DNA of 28,812 nt from DATKZB01 sp035528235 (GCA_035528235.1 DATKZB010000035.1:1-28812); one strand, 5' to 3'; positions 17,012 through 26,445 are shown, counted from the first letter of the stretch. Made by a program: numbers and translations. The notes: generated from the sequence alone by a model not told the origin.

Positions 17012-17638
17012 TCAGTCCATGCGCAGCAGGCACGTGACGCCGCCCTGCTGCAGCTTGGCGCGGCCTTCCTGGATTTCAACGATCTCCAGGCCGGCCACCG
17101 CATCCCCCTCGCGATAGTTTTCTCCGTTAATGACGGCCCAGCGCTCGCCGGCGGACGTGATGACGATGACCTCGAGCCTCAGGCCCTTGACCTTCTCGAG
17201 GATCTCCCGGGGCGTCGGCCCGTCCGCACCCACCTGGTCGGCGGCCGCGGGAACCGGCGGCGGGCCCGAACGGCCCGTCTCGGCCGCCGCCACGACCGGG
17301 ACAAACGGGTTCCGGCGAAGTCGCCTCACGGCCGGCGTCGTGTGCTCGTCGACGAGTTCCTCGATGGCCACCGCGGCCGAGCGAACCTGGTCCGGGTTGA
17401 TCCCCGCCGCCAGCGACACCAGGTGCGCGCCGGCCGTCTTCATGGTCCACGGCTGAATAACAGCCAGGGCCCAGGCGCCGAGGCCCGTCACCAGCAGACC
17501 CGCGGTCAGCGCGGCCTGAATCCACCGGCCGCGCGCCGTGGCCCACCGGCCTCGGGCCCGCCCGGCCAGCCACGCATGAAGGCAGGTGTCGCCGGCCCGG
17601 AACTTCGCCGCCCCGCTGTTAGTCGCCCCGTCACTCAT
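17012..17638 (-). CDS. PilP/GspC-like inner-membrane linker protein
   Basis: The product has 208 residues. A cytoplasmic N-terminus (1-38), one membrane segment (about 40-61) and a variable region with a Pro-rich stretch are followed by a small C-terminal beta domain (about 145-208). That domain reads LEKVKGLRLEVIVITSAGER, AVINGENYREGDAV and LEIVEIQEGRAKL. This is the homology-region fold shared by GspC and PilP, which docks to the secretin N0 domain. The bitopic membrane anchor is GspC-like, whereas classical PilP is a lipoprotein. The position between PilO and the secretin is PilP-like. The ATG overlaps the pilO stop (ATGA). Confidence 0.8.
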   Translation of the reverse strand: MSDGATNSGAAKFRAGDTCLHAWLAGRARGRWATARGRWIQAALTAGLLVTGLGAWALAVIQPWTMKTAGAHLVSLAAGINPDQVRSAAVAIEELVDEHTTPAVRRLRRNPFVPVVAAAETGRSGPPPVPAAADQVGADGPTPREILEKVKGLRLEVIVITSAGERWAVINGENYREGDAVAGLEIVEIQEGRAKLQQGGVTCLLRMD

Positions 17639-18267
17639 CCGCGTGCCCGCTCCGGAGTCGTTCCGCCCCCGTTGCCCGATTGGCCCGGATTCGTCGCCGG
17701 CTGCTCCTCGGGCAGGTAGTACAGCAGGATTTCGGCCTCGGCCTGGACGCAGCCGGCGCCCTCGGACCGGGCAAAACGCACCCGCCGGAACCGGCTGAGC
17801 CGGTCGATGCCCTCGACCCCCACCAGACACCGGTACACGGCGTCGAACGGCCCCGCCAGGCACAGCCGCAGGGGCACCGCCGGCGTCGACCCGGTCACAG
17901 GGATCTGGGCCTGCCCGATCTCGTGCGTGACGCCCGGCTCGGCCTCCACGCATTCGGCCACGACTTGCAGGAACTGGGCCACCGCCGGCTCCGACGGCAG
18001 CCGCCGGCTGAAGACACGCTGGGCCATGCGAAGGCTCGGGATTCGCGCCGAGACGTACATGCCCTCGTGGCTGGCGAGCACCTTCTGGCTGACCACGTCG
18101 CGCTCGTGATCGACGGCGTGCCCCAGGGCCGTCAACTCGCGCTGCTTCGGCCAGAGCACCAGCAGCCCGAAACTGGTCAACATGACGGCCGCCACCAGCA
18201 AGATGAGCAGTTGCTGGCGGTCGACGGCCCAACGTTGGCGTGTGGTGGGGCGTGGGGCCACGATCAT
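17635..18267 (-). CDS. Type IV pilus alignment protein PilO-like
   Basis: The product has 210 residues. A cytoplasmic N-terminus, one membrane segment (about 19-39) and a short coiled coil (about 42-65) are followed by a ferredoxin-like periplasmic domain (about 90-190). This is the PilO/GspM layout. The segment VPLRLCLAGPFDAVYRCLVGVEGIDRLSR is the best PilO-type match. It would pair with the PilN-like protein to form the inner-membrane alignment complex linking PilM to PilP and the secretin. Both ends overlap neighbouring genes by 4 nt. Sequence divergence in this family is high, so the call leans on gene order. Confidence 0.85.
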   Translation of the reverse strand: MIVAPRPTTRQRWAVDRQQLLILLVAAVMLTSFGLLVLWPKQRELTALGHAVDHERDVVSQKVLASHEGMYVSARIPSLRMAQRVFSRRLPSEPAVAQFLQVVAECVEAEPGVTHEIGQAQIPVTGSTPAVPLRLCLAGPFDAVYRCLVGVEGIDRLSRFRRVRFARSEGAGCVQAEAEILLYYLPEEQPATNPGQSGNGGGTTPERARG

Positions 18268-18842
18268 TGCTCCTTGCCCGCGGGCGTCGGCATGACGTTG
18301 GCCGTAATGACGAACGCCCGGCCGCCGCCCGTCCGCTCAGAGACCCGTTTCGACTCGACCAGCATCGCGTGCTCGAAGCGCGGCGAGGCGTCGAGCGCGG
18401 CAGCCGTCTGCGTCACGGTCGTCTCGTCGGGCGCCGTGCCGCGCAGCCGTAGCGTCGCCCGGTCGGCATCCGCCGCCTCGGGGTAGTCCAGGTCGAGGGT
18501 CTCGACCCCGACGTCCTGGGGCAGCAGGTCGACCAGGTCGGCCACGACCTCGCTGGCGCTGATGGTCGGGTGGAGGGCCCGCACCAGGTCGATCCGCCGG
18601 TTGTAGGACCGGGCCTCGGCCCTCATGGTCCGGATTTTTTCGACGTCGGGTTCCATGGCCGAACCAGTGCCTCGCAGCGCCTGCAACTCGGCCCGCGCGT
18701 CGCGGACCCAGGTGCCCATCTGAAGACTCCACAGGACCATCGCCATGCCGATCGCCAGCAACAGCCACGACCGGATAAAACCGATGCGGCGCTGGAACCG
18801 TGCCCGAATGTAGTCTTCCGGCAGAAACTCAAGTTCGTGCAC
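18264..18842 (-). CDS. Type IV pilus assembly protein PilN-like
   Basis: With the GTG start at 18842 the product has 192 residues. It begins MHELEFLPEDYIRAR, close to the conserved PilN N-terminal tail that docks into PilM (usually 'INLLP.R'). A membrane segment (about 23-42), a helical stretch (48-75) and a GspL/PilN-type periplasmic domain (VVADLVDLLPQDVGVETLDLDY ...) follow. The GTG at 18842 has GGAGGG 7 nt upstream. An ATG at 18872 is also in frame and would add ten residues and overlap pilM, but it lacks a good ribosome-binding site. Confidence 0.85.
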   Translation of the reverse strand: MHELEFLPEDYIRARFQRRIGFIRSWLLLAIGMAMVLWSLQMGTWVRDARAELQALRGTGSAMEPDVEKIRTMRAEARSYNRRIDLVRALHPTISASEVVADLVDLLPQDVGVETLDLDYPEAADADRATLRLRGTAPDETTVTQTAAALDASPRFEHAMLVESKRVSERTGGGRAFVITANVMPTPAGKEQ

Positions 18843-18861
18843 CGCGTGTCCCTCCACCACT

Positions 18862-19962
18862 TCAGGCGGCATACCCCGCCGTGAACTGCGCCGCCAGATG
18901 GAACCCCTTCAGCCCCAGGCCGAACGCCGTGGTCCACTCGGCCCGGACGTCGCGCCGGTCGAGGATCGGGCCCAGGTGGTCGGTCCGGACGCCGCGGAAC
19001 GGGTCGCCGATCTCCAGACCCAGGCCCAGCCGCTCGGCCAGGGCCGCCGGCATGATCGGGTCGTGCGCCTCGCCACCCGTGAAGACGATCGACTCGGGCC
19101 GCGGCCCGCGGAACGTCACGCTGTAGTACCGCAGACACAGACCGATCTCGTCGGCGAGGTCCTCCAGGTGCGGCCGGATAGCGTCGGCGACCGCCCGGCC
19201 GGCATGATCGACCTCGTCGGTGTTGCCCTGGGCCTGCCGGCGGCCGATGCGGCGCCGCAGCGCCTCCGCCTCGGTCGGCACCAGTTCCAGGCACTCGGCC
19301 ACCGCCCGGTTGAACACCGCCCCGCCGATGGGAATCGCCTTGACGAATACCACGTCGCGCCCGCGCGAAATGACAACCATCGTCTGCGCCCCGATGTCGG
19401 CCAGCACGCTGACGACCGCCTCGTCGTCGCGGCGATGCAGAAACCGCTGGAACCCGCGGAAGACCGTGCACGGCTCGGCGTCGAGGCTGACGAGGTTCAG
19501 GCCCGCCTCGCAGGCGAGTTGGATCTTGGCGTCAACCTCCAGGCGCGGCGCCGCAAAGACGATGACCTCGTCGAGGACCTGGTCGGCCTGCCGCACCTCG
19601 CCGGCCTTCAGAAACTGGATGACCGCGGAGGCCGTGTCGAAGGGGAACTTGTTCTGGGCCTCCCAGTTGACCGCCGTCACGAGTTCCGCGTCGGGCATCT
19701 TCGGCATGCGGATGTTGCGGACCGCCATTTCGCCCGGCGCCAGGGCCATGACCACTTCGCGCCCGCGGAAACGACGCTCCTTGACCAGCCGGCGGACGCC
19801 CTCGATCACGAACTCGCGGCAACGCGCGGCGTCGCCCTTGACCTCCTGGGGAACCACGAACCGCCCGGCGTCCACAACGCGCAGGTCCCGGTCGGTGCCG
19901 CTCAGTTGCAGCATCCGCACCGCCGTGGTTCCGATGTCCAGGCCGATCGCCAACTGCCTCAC
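18862..19962 (-). CDS. pilM: Type IV pilus assembly protein PilM (actin-like ATPase)
   Basis: This cytoplasmic actin/FtsA-fold protein recruits PilN and couples the inner-membrane complex to the assembly ATPase. The product has 366 residues. Phosphate loop 1 is GLDIGTTAVRMLQL (7-20). PilM-specific motifs include IRMPKMPDAEL, NWEAQNKFPFD, the second phosphate motif VLADIGAQTMVVI and the adenosine motif SIVFTGGEAHD. A GTG start has AAAGGGG upstream. It follows the pseudopilin gene by 21 nt. The best-conserved protein of the pilus gene set here. Confidence 0.95.
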   Translation of the reverse strand: MRQLAIGLDIGTTAVRMLQLSGTDRDLRVVDAGRFVVPQEVKGDAARCREFVIEGVRRLVKERRFRGREVVMALAPGEMAVRNIRMPKMPDAELVTAVNWEAQNKFPFDTASAVIQFLKAGEVRQADQVLDEVIVFAAPRLEVDAKIQLACEAGLNLVSLDAEPCTVFRGFQRFLHRRDDEAVVSVLADIGAQTMVVISRGRDVVFVKAIPIGGAVFNRAVAECLELVPTEAEALRRRIGRRQAQGNTDEVDHAGRAVADAIRPHLEDLADEIGLCLRYYSVTFRGPRPESIVFTGGEAHDPIMPAALAERLGLGLEIGDPFRGVRTDHLGPILDRRDVRAEWTTAFGLGLKGFHLAAQFTAGYAA

Positions 19963-19983
19963 GCCAGACCCCTTTCGCCCGCG

Positions 19984-20508
19984 TCAACCCGAGGTACGCG
20001 TCACCGTCACCGTACCCGTCAGAATGGCCACCGAGACCTGCATGACGACGTTGCCCGACCGGATCGTCGCGATGCCCGGCGACGAGGGCTCGCCCTGCGA
20101 GTTGAACGTGACGTACGACGCACTGCCGAACGTCGCGCTCGACACCGTGACGGCGCCCATCCCGCTCTGCTCCGCCAGGACAACCTCGAACAGTTTGCCC
20201 TGCACCACCGGGTGCGGCACTGGCACAGCCGCGGCGTACGCACCACCACCGTAGTTCGCCACCACCTTGTAGGCCTTCAGGTCGGGACTGAAGACCAGCG
20301 AGTACGGCTGCTGGGTCGTCACGGCCAGGCTTCGTGCGACCTCCAGGTCCGAGGCCACGACCCTGGCGGCACTGATGGCCTGCGAGTCGGCGGCCGTGCC
20401 GATGCTCGGTATCACCACCGCCGCCGCGATCGCCAGCACCATCAGCACAATCAGGAGTTCCACGATCGTGAAGCCGCAGCTTCGAGACAGCCGACACGCG
20501 CTGCTCAT
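19984..20508 (-). CDS. GspH/FimT-type pseudopilin
   Basis: The product has 174 residues. A class III prepilin leader of 12 residues ends at glycine (SCG/FTIVELL), followed by the hydrophobic helix with Glu at +5. The region AADSQAISAARVVASDLEVARSLAVTTQQPYSLVFSPDLKAYKV is the usual GspH/FimT pattern. It should be a minor tip or priming pseudopilin, processed by a prepilin peptidase not encoded here. The ATG overlaps the previous gene stop by 4 nt. Confidence 0.9.
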   Translation of the reverse strand: MSSACRLSRSCGFTIVELLIVLMVLAIAAAVVIPSIGTAADSQAISAARVVASDLEVARSLAVTTQQPYSLVFSPDLKAYKVVANYGGGAYAAAVPVPHPVVQGKLFEVVLAEQSGMGAVTVSSATFGSASYVTFNSQGEPSSPGIATIRSGNVVMQVSVAILTGTVTVTRTSG

Positions 20509-20822
20509 TGGCCCGCCTCCTTCGGTTCGGCCTTGGCCGCGCCCTTCTGCTCGGCCGTCTGGATGACGAAGGTGCCGCTTCGCAGACCGCGCTCAACGTC
20601 GGCCAGCCGGCTGTTCAGCGCCTTGAGTTGCTCAATCATTTCGATCCGCTGCCGGCCGGAGTCGGGGACGCCCCCGGCGCCCGTCGAGATCGTGTTGGGG
20701 GCTGCCGAAGCCTGGGGCTCGAGCGGCCCGGTCCGGAACCACAGGGCGGCCGCAATCAGAGCCAGCACCGCCGATACGAGGACAAGCCCGTGCGCAATGG
20801 CCCGAAGGTCTCTTGAGATCAT
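20505..20822 (-). CDS. Small bitopic membrane protein with coiled coil, first gene of the long pilus operon
   Basis: The product has 105 residues. There is one membrane segment (about 11-29), a Pro/Ala/Ser/Gly linker (30-55), a heptad-like helical region (IEMIEQLKALNSRLADVERGL, about 60-82) and a charged Lys/Glu tail. I do not recognise a family. Position and topology suggest an assembly or scaffold partner of the pilus machine. An AGGGGA stretch lies about 9 nt before the ATG. Confidence 0.7.
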   Translation of the reverse strand: MISRDLRAIAHGLVLVSAVLALIAAALWFRTGPLEPQASAAPNTISTGAGGVPDSGRQRIEMIEQLKALNSRLADVERGLRSGTFVIQTAEQKGAAKAEPKEAGQ

Positions 20823-21234
20823 TTCCCATATCCCCTAACATTCCTATGTTCACACGCGAGGCCAAAAAAAGAGAGACCCCGCGTCCATCGCGTGTTGCTC
20901 CAAGGGTTTATCGGCACATGAAATGGCCCAGCTCCAACGATTTGAACGCCCCTTACCGGCATTCATGAGGCAGCTTCAAGCGGGCATGGCAGGGGCCCCC
21001 AGGGGAGCGTCGCAAGCTGCCATAGCCGGGTTGGATCAAAACGGTCGTCCGGCCTCGGCGGCGGGCCGGCCGGGAGGGGGCGTTCGCAGCACCCCGGCGT
21101 GTCCAGGTTCAGGCCCCCCGGAATAAAGTACCGGGGGCAGTGGACGCTCCAAGCGTCTCTGCCCCCGGGCTCCATGCCTCTTCGCCCCTACACGAAGAGG
21201 CTGGCGGTCACCGCTGCGCACCCACAGCGTTTCG
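20823..21234. other. 412-bp gene-free region between the pilin and the pilus operon
   Basis: No convincing gene is present. The region holds the pilin terminator (21120-21168) and a 7-bp inverted repeat ATGGCAG/CTGCCAT (about 20985-21022). On the operon side there is an 8-bp inverted repeat (20852-20859 with 20888-20895) enclosing a run of seven T on the minus strand. A small palindrome AACAT-N4-ATGTT (20837-20850) lies 15-28 nt before the first operon ATG and could be an operator. I could not identify a convincing -35/-10 pair for the operon. Confidence 0.5.
21120..21168 (-). terminator. Strong terminator of the pilin gene with an alternative pairing partner
   Basis: Arms 21131-21140 (CCGGGGGCAG) and 21159-21168 (CTGCCCCCGG) pair perfectly. 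Inside them, GACGCT (21143-21148) pairs with AGCGTC (21152-21157). The minus-strand transcript continues into TACTTTATTCC, a moderately T-rich tail. It lies about 67 nt after the pilin stop. A further CCCCCGG at 21115-21121 can pair with the same inner arm (21131-21137), so two mutually exclusive hairpins are possible. Confidence 0.75.
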
Positions 21235-21732
21235 CTACAGTGTGTTGATCAGCGTGCCGTCGGTCGTGACGCGGGCGGCTACGAGGTCGGCACGGAACTC
21301 GCCCGTCGCCATGTTGAACCACCACCCGGCATCGGCCGCCGGCGCCGTGAACGTCGTGGCCGCGCTGTTGACCACCCGGACCACCTTGCTGCCGCTGATC
21401 GGGTTGGCCGGCACCGACTGCAGATACGGGCCGTACGGATGGGTCGCGGCGGGCGTGGCGTTGACGCCACCATCGGCATTGGTGTACTGCGTCATCTGGT
21501 TGCCGAACACGGCCGCGTCGCTGGTCGAGCCCGGATAGATTTCCTTGTGCTGCGTCTTGTACAGGAGCAATTGGCTGCGGATCGTTTGGAGGTTGGTCAT
21601 GACGCTGCTCACGCGGGCCTCGGCTGAGGCCTCGGTGAACTGCGGGATCACGATCGCCGCCAGGATGCCCAGGATGATCACGACGATCAGAATTTCAACC
21701 AGGGTAAAGCCCTTCTTGGCCGCACGTTTCAT
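21235..21732 (-). CDS. Type IV (class III) pilin / GspG-like major pseudopilin
   Basis: The precursor has 165 residues. The 8-residue leader MKRAAKKG is cleaved before FTLVEILIVVIILGILAAIV, with the conserved Glu at +5. The globular part begins with QFTEASAEARVSSVMTNLQTIRSQLLLYKTQHKEIYPG. It ends with a GspG-like segment YGPYLQSVPANPISG and a GWWFN turn. It is probably the major subunit of the filament built by the downstream operon. The ATG at 21732 has AAGGAGA (21740-21746) 7 nt upstream. Upstream in-frame codons are not credible because they would bury the leader. A dedicated terminator follows, as expected for a highly expressed subunit. Confidence 0.93.
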   Translation of the reverse strand: MKRAAKKGFTLVEILIVVIILGILAAIVIPQFTEASAEARVSSVMTNLQTIRSQLLLYKTQHKEIYPGSTSDAAVFGNQMTQYTNADGGVNATPAATHPYGPYLQSVPANPISGSKVVRVVNSAATTFTAPAADAGWWFNMATGEFRADLVAARVTTDGTLINTL

Positions 21733-22082
21733 CTGAGTCTCTCCTTGTTCCTTCGCCGCCCACGAGGGGCTGATCAGGTTCCGTTGTCTGCCCATGCTAA
21801 CGCCGTTATGCCCGGCCCTTCGCAGCGCCGCCCACAAATCCAAAGGCGGCCATCCCACGACTGCCCTTGCCACGCGCCTGTCGGTTCTCACCCCTTTCTG
21901 GCGCGTTCTGTATCGGGCAGCGACACGACAGGCCGGACTTCTTTTCCACCAACCGGTCGCCGTACGCCATTCCAGATGTTGGCAAAGCGTCCCGATGCCG
22001 TACCTCTATCGGCCGAACAACAGCCTGCCTTCACAAGATTCTCTACAATTTCCATCACCCCCACCTTTACACCCCTGGCTAG

Positions 22083-22110
22083 AAAAAACCGATGGTCGCC
22101 AGGACCACCG
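22083..22110 (-). terminator. Rho-independent terminator between birA and the pilin
   Basis: On the minus strand CGGTGGTC (22103-22110) pairs with GACCATCG (22090-22097) across a 5-nt loop. The 8-bp stem has one G-U pair and is followed by a run of six T (22083-22088). It lies about 210 nt after the birA stop, giving either a long 3' UTR or a separate small transcript. Confidence 0.75.
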
Positions 22111-22200
22111 TTTTCGCCCTGACACCGAACTATAAGGTACGCACAAAGCCCCCATCCGTCAAATGCCCGCACCCGACACGACCACGGAACCGAGAGGACC

Positions 22201-22242
22201 GGCGACCGTAAACGTCTTCTGAACAAGCACTTACGGTCCGCC
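22201..22242 (-). ncRNA. Hairpin upstream of the terminator, possible small RNA or birA 3' UTR structure
   Basis: GGCGACCGTAA (22201-22211) pairs with TTACGGT-c-CGCC (22231-22242), an 11-bp stem with one bulge and a 19-nt loop. With the terminator at 22083-22110 it would form a structured RNA of about 160 nt on the minus strand. I see no promoter for it and recognise no RNA family, so a birA 3' UTR is the simpler reading. Confidence 0.25.
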
Positions 22243-22319
22243 TAATCATCTGGTAAGGCGCGCCGGATTCTCCGTCCGCCGTTGCGGCGCTACGCCGTTT
22301 TTGACCGCATTTTCCCATT

Positions 22320-23309
22320 CTACGTGCTTCCCCGCGAGAGAACGTGCGTCGTCATGGCCGGGAAATGGCGAATTCCACCCTCGGCAAGCCTCAGGACCAG
22401 TTCGTAGTCCGGGTCGAGGTCCAGGACCTCGCCGCTGAACGTCGCCTGGCCGTCGCTGACGGTTATGCGGCGGCCGAGCGTCCGACACCGCGCGGCGGCC
22501 CGGCGTGCGAGGTCGCCGATGCCGCGGTCGTCGGCCATCTGTTCTACCGCACGGTCCAGCGCCACGAGCAGGCCGCGGGCCAGAAGGGTCCGGTCGACGT
22601 CCTCGCCCAGCATGGCCAGACTGGCGACGTGGGGGCGGATGTCGGCCGGGAAAGCCTCCTCGGGCTGGCTACAGTTGATTCCCGCCCCGACCACGACCGG
22701 GCCCCCGCCGTCGGAGGCCGGGCGCGCCTCGACCAGGATTCCGGCGATCTTGCGGTCATCGACCACCAGGTCGTTCGGCCACCGGATGCCGACGCTCAGC
22801 CGACACTGTTGCTCGATCGCCTCCGCCACGGCCAGCGCCGCGGCACGGGTCAGCACCCCGCCCTGTCGCGGCACCTGCGGCACCCAGAGGACGACCGAAC
22901 ACAGGACCGACGTGTGCGGCGGCGCCACCCAGCGGTTGCCGCGGCGACCGCGTCCGGCGGTCTGGTACTCGGCGAGGATCGCCAGGCCGTCCGTCTCGTC
23001 GGGCCCCTGCTCGGCCGCCTGCCAGGCCAGGTCGTTGGTCGACGAGACGGTGCCGAGACACCGGACCCGCCGGCCGACGCGTGACACGCCCAGACCCGAG
23101 ACCACCTCCGCGTCGAACAGCCGCTCGGGGGCCGCGACGAGGCGGAACCCCTCGATGGGGTGTGATTCGATGACGAACCCGTAGCGGCCGAGGTCCTCGA
23201 CCGCCGCCACGACCTGGCGCGGCGCCAGGCCCAGTTCGGCCGCCAGGACGTCGGCCGCCACCGAAGCCGAGCGTCGGCCACGAAGCGCCAGAGAGACCCT
23301 CGCATCCAC
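22320..23309 (-). CDS. birA: Biotin--[acetyl-CoA-carboxylase] ligase (BirA)
   Basis: BirA activates biotin with ATP and attaches it to the biotin carboxyl carrier protein. With the GTG start at 23309 the product has 329 residues. An N-terminal winged HTH-like domain (about 5-55) indicates a bifunctional ligase/repressor. The biotin-AMP loop GRGRRGNRW is at 119-127. VGIRWPNDLV is at 173-182, with the catalytic lysine at about 187 in RKIAGILVE. GAGINC and a C-terminal SH3-like segment (FSGEVLDLDPDYELVLRL) follow. AAAGGG (23316-23321) lies 6 nt before this GTG. An upstream in-frame GTG at 23342 lacks a ribosome-binding site. Biotin-operon genes to be repressed are not in the window. Confidence 0.94.
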   Translation of the reverse strand: MDARVSLALRGRRSASVAADVLAAELGLAPRQVVAAVEDLGRYGFVIESHPIEGFRLVAAPERLFDAEVVSGLGVSRVGRRVRCLGTVSSTNDLAWQAAEQGPDETDGLAILAEYQTAGRGRRGNRWVAPPHTSVLCSVVLWVPQVPRQGGVLTRAAALAVAEAIEQQCRLSVGIRWPNDLVVDDRKIAGILVEARPASDGGGPVVVGAGINCSQPEEAFPADIRPHVASLAMLGEDVDRTLLARGLLVALDRAVEQMADDRGIGDLARRAAARCRTLGRRITVSDGQATFSGEVLDLDPDYELVLRLAEGGIRHFPAMTTHVLSRGST

Positions 23310-23376
23310 GGGGCACCCTTTCGCGAGAGACCGGAGCGCCACCCGGTGCGCAGGCCCGGCCCCGGCGGCGCACCGG

Positions 23377-24274
23377 TCACTTCGGATGAATCTCGAGCGA
23401 GATGTCCAGGTTCGGGGCGCTGTGCGTCAGCGCGCCGACGCTGATGCGGTCGACGCCCGTCTTGGCCACGGCCCGCACGTTGCGCAGCGTGACACCGCCC
23501 GAGGCCTCCAGGGCCGGGCCGCCGTTGCCGAAGAGCCGGTCACGCTGGCGGACGGCCTCGCGAAGCCTGGCCGGTTTCATGTTGTCCAGAAGGACGGCGT
23601 CGGGCTCGGCGGCCAGTATCTCGGCCAGGTACGCTGTGGTCTCGACCTCGACCTGGATGGGAATCTCGGGCGAGATGCGGTGCCGGGCCTCGCGCACGAG
23701 GCCGGCGATGGTCTCGCCGACGTGCTTCGGGGCCCGGACGGCCAGGTGATTATCTTTGATGAGGACGCCGTCGTGCAGGCCGGTCCGATGGTTCACCCCG
23801 CCGCCCATCCGGACGGCGTACTTTTCGAGGTACCGCCAGCCGGGAGTGGTCTTGCGGGTGTCGAGGATAACCGCCCCGGTGCCCTCGACGGCGGCGACGA
23901 ACCGGCTGGTCAGCGTGGCGATGCCCGAGAGGGCCTGGACGAAGTTCAGGAGGGTCCGCTCCACGGTCAGCAGCGCCCGCACGGGCCCCGTGATGCGGCC
24001 CAGGACCTGGCGCGCCGTCACGGGCGACCCCTCGTCGACGGCGGGCGCGAACTGGAGGCGGTCGTCGACGCGGTTGAACATCGGCTGGATGCAGAACAGG
24101 CCGGCCACCACGCCGTCGGCCTTGGCCAGGAGCACGGCCTCGCCGATGGCGTCGTGGTGGATGAGGACGTTGCTCGTCAGGTCTCCGGGCCCGATGTCCT
24201 CCTCCAGCGCCAGGGTCAGCAGGGGTTGAAGGCTTTCGAGCGCCCGGAGCCTGAGCCGATCGAGCGGGATGGTG

Positions 24275-24297
<23 letters not shown>
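23377..24297 (-). CDS. nadC: Nicotinate-nucleotide pyrophosphorylase (quinolinate phosphoribosyltransferase)
   Basis: NadC converts quinolinate and PRPP to nicotinate mononucleotide in de novo NAD synthesis. The 306-residue product is of normal or slightly long length. Visible signatures are EEDIGPGDLTS (32-42), ERTLLNFVQALSG (113-125), DTRKTTPG (146-153) and RMGGGVNHRTGLHDGVLIKDNH, split as 163-172 and 173-184. DAVLLDNMKP and ASGGVTLRNV follow in the C-terminal half. The ATG lies inside the end of uvrB (23-nt overlap), and birA follows, so the three are probably one transcript. nadA and nadB are not nearby. Confidence 0.96.
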
Positions 24298-26254
<1,957 letters not shown>

Positions 26255-26285
26255 GCGCGGCTCCACGCGACTCAACGAACAAGGC

Positions 26286-26314
26286 ATTCTACCGCGCGGG
26301 GGGGGCAGCGGCAA
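26286..26314 (-). promoter_or_regulatory. uvrB operon promoter, TTGCCG-N17-TAGAAT
   Basis: On the minus strand the -35 TTGCCG (26309-26314) and -10 TAGAAT (26286-26291) are 17 bp apart, giving a start near 26279. No LexA-type palindrome was recognised beside it. Confidence 0.55.
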
Positions 26315-26347
26315 CGGGTCAGCGAGCATGGGCCGACCGGCCGACGC

Positions 26348-26376
26348 TTGCTCCCCCTGCCGGCCGCCCCTATAAT
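26348..26376 (+). promoter_or_regulatory. Promoter of the oxidoreductase gene, TTGCTC-N17-TATAAT
   Basis: A perfect -10 TATAAT (26371-26376) lies 17 bp after TTGCTC (26348-26353). The leader before the ATG at 26446 would be about 60 nt. It is divergent from the uvrB promoter within the same 191-bp gap. Confidence 0.65.
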
Positions 26377-26445
26377 CGCCGCAACACGCCTGGACAGGCG
26401 GCACGTTCGGGAGCCGCCACCGATAGCGAAGAGGAGCGGATCGCC

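Larger units (their letters stand above)
21733..22319. other. 587-bp gene-free region between birA and the pilin
   Basis: The region is visibly richer in A/T than the coding DNA, especially around 22020-22140. No convincing gene was found on either strand. It contains a terminator for minus-strand transcripts (22083-22110) and a separate hairpin (22201-22242). Some 350 bp before the pilin must hold the pilin promoter, but I saw no clear sigma70 or sigma54 (GG-N10-GC) pair. Confidence 0.6.

Noticed and set aside
18898..20838. Open frame of 646 codons opposite pilM and gspH
   Set aside because: It is a shadow of well-supported minus-strand genes, with no motifs.
20927..20960. tRNA on the minus strand, because GTTCAAATC resembles a T-loop
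   Set aside because: The flanking five bases do not form a T-stem, and no acceptor stem, anticodon arm or CCA could be found.
21950..22020. c-di-GMP (GEMM) riboswitch before the pilin
   Set aside because: GGCAAAGCGTCCC on the plus strand superficially recalls GEMM motifs, but the order and orientation are wrong and the second helix is absent.
21794..22226. Small open frames on both strands in the birA-pilin gap
   Set aside because: They lack ribosome-binding sites, recognisable domains and consistent codon bias. One crosses the terminator.
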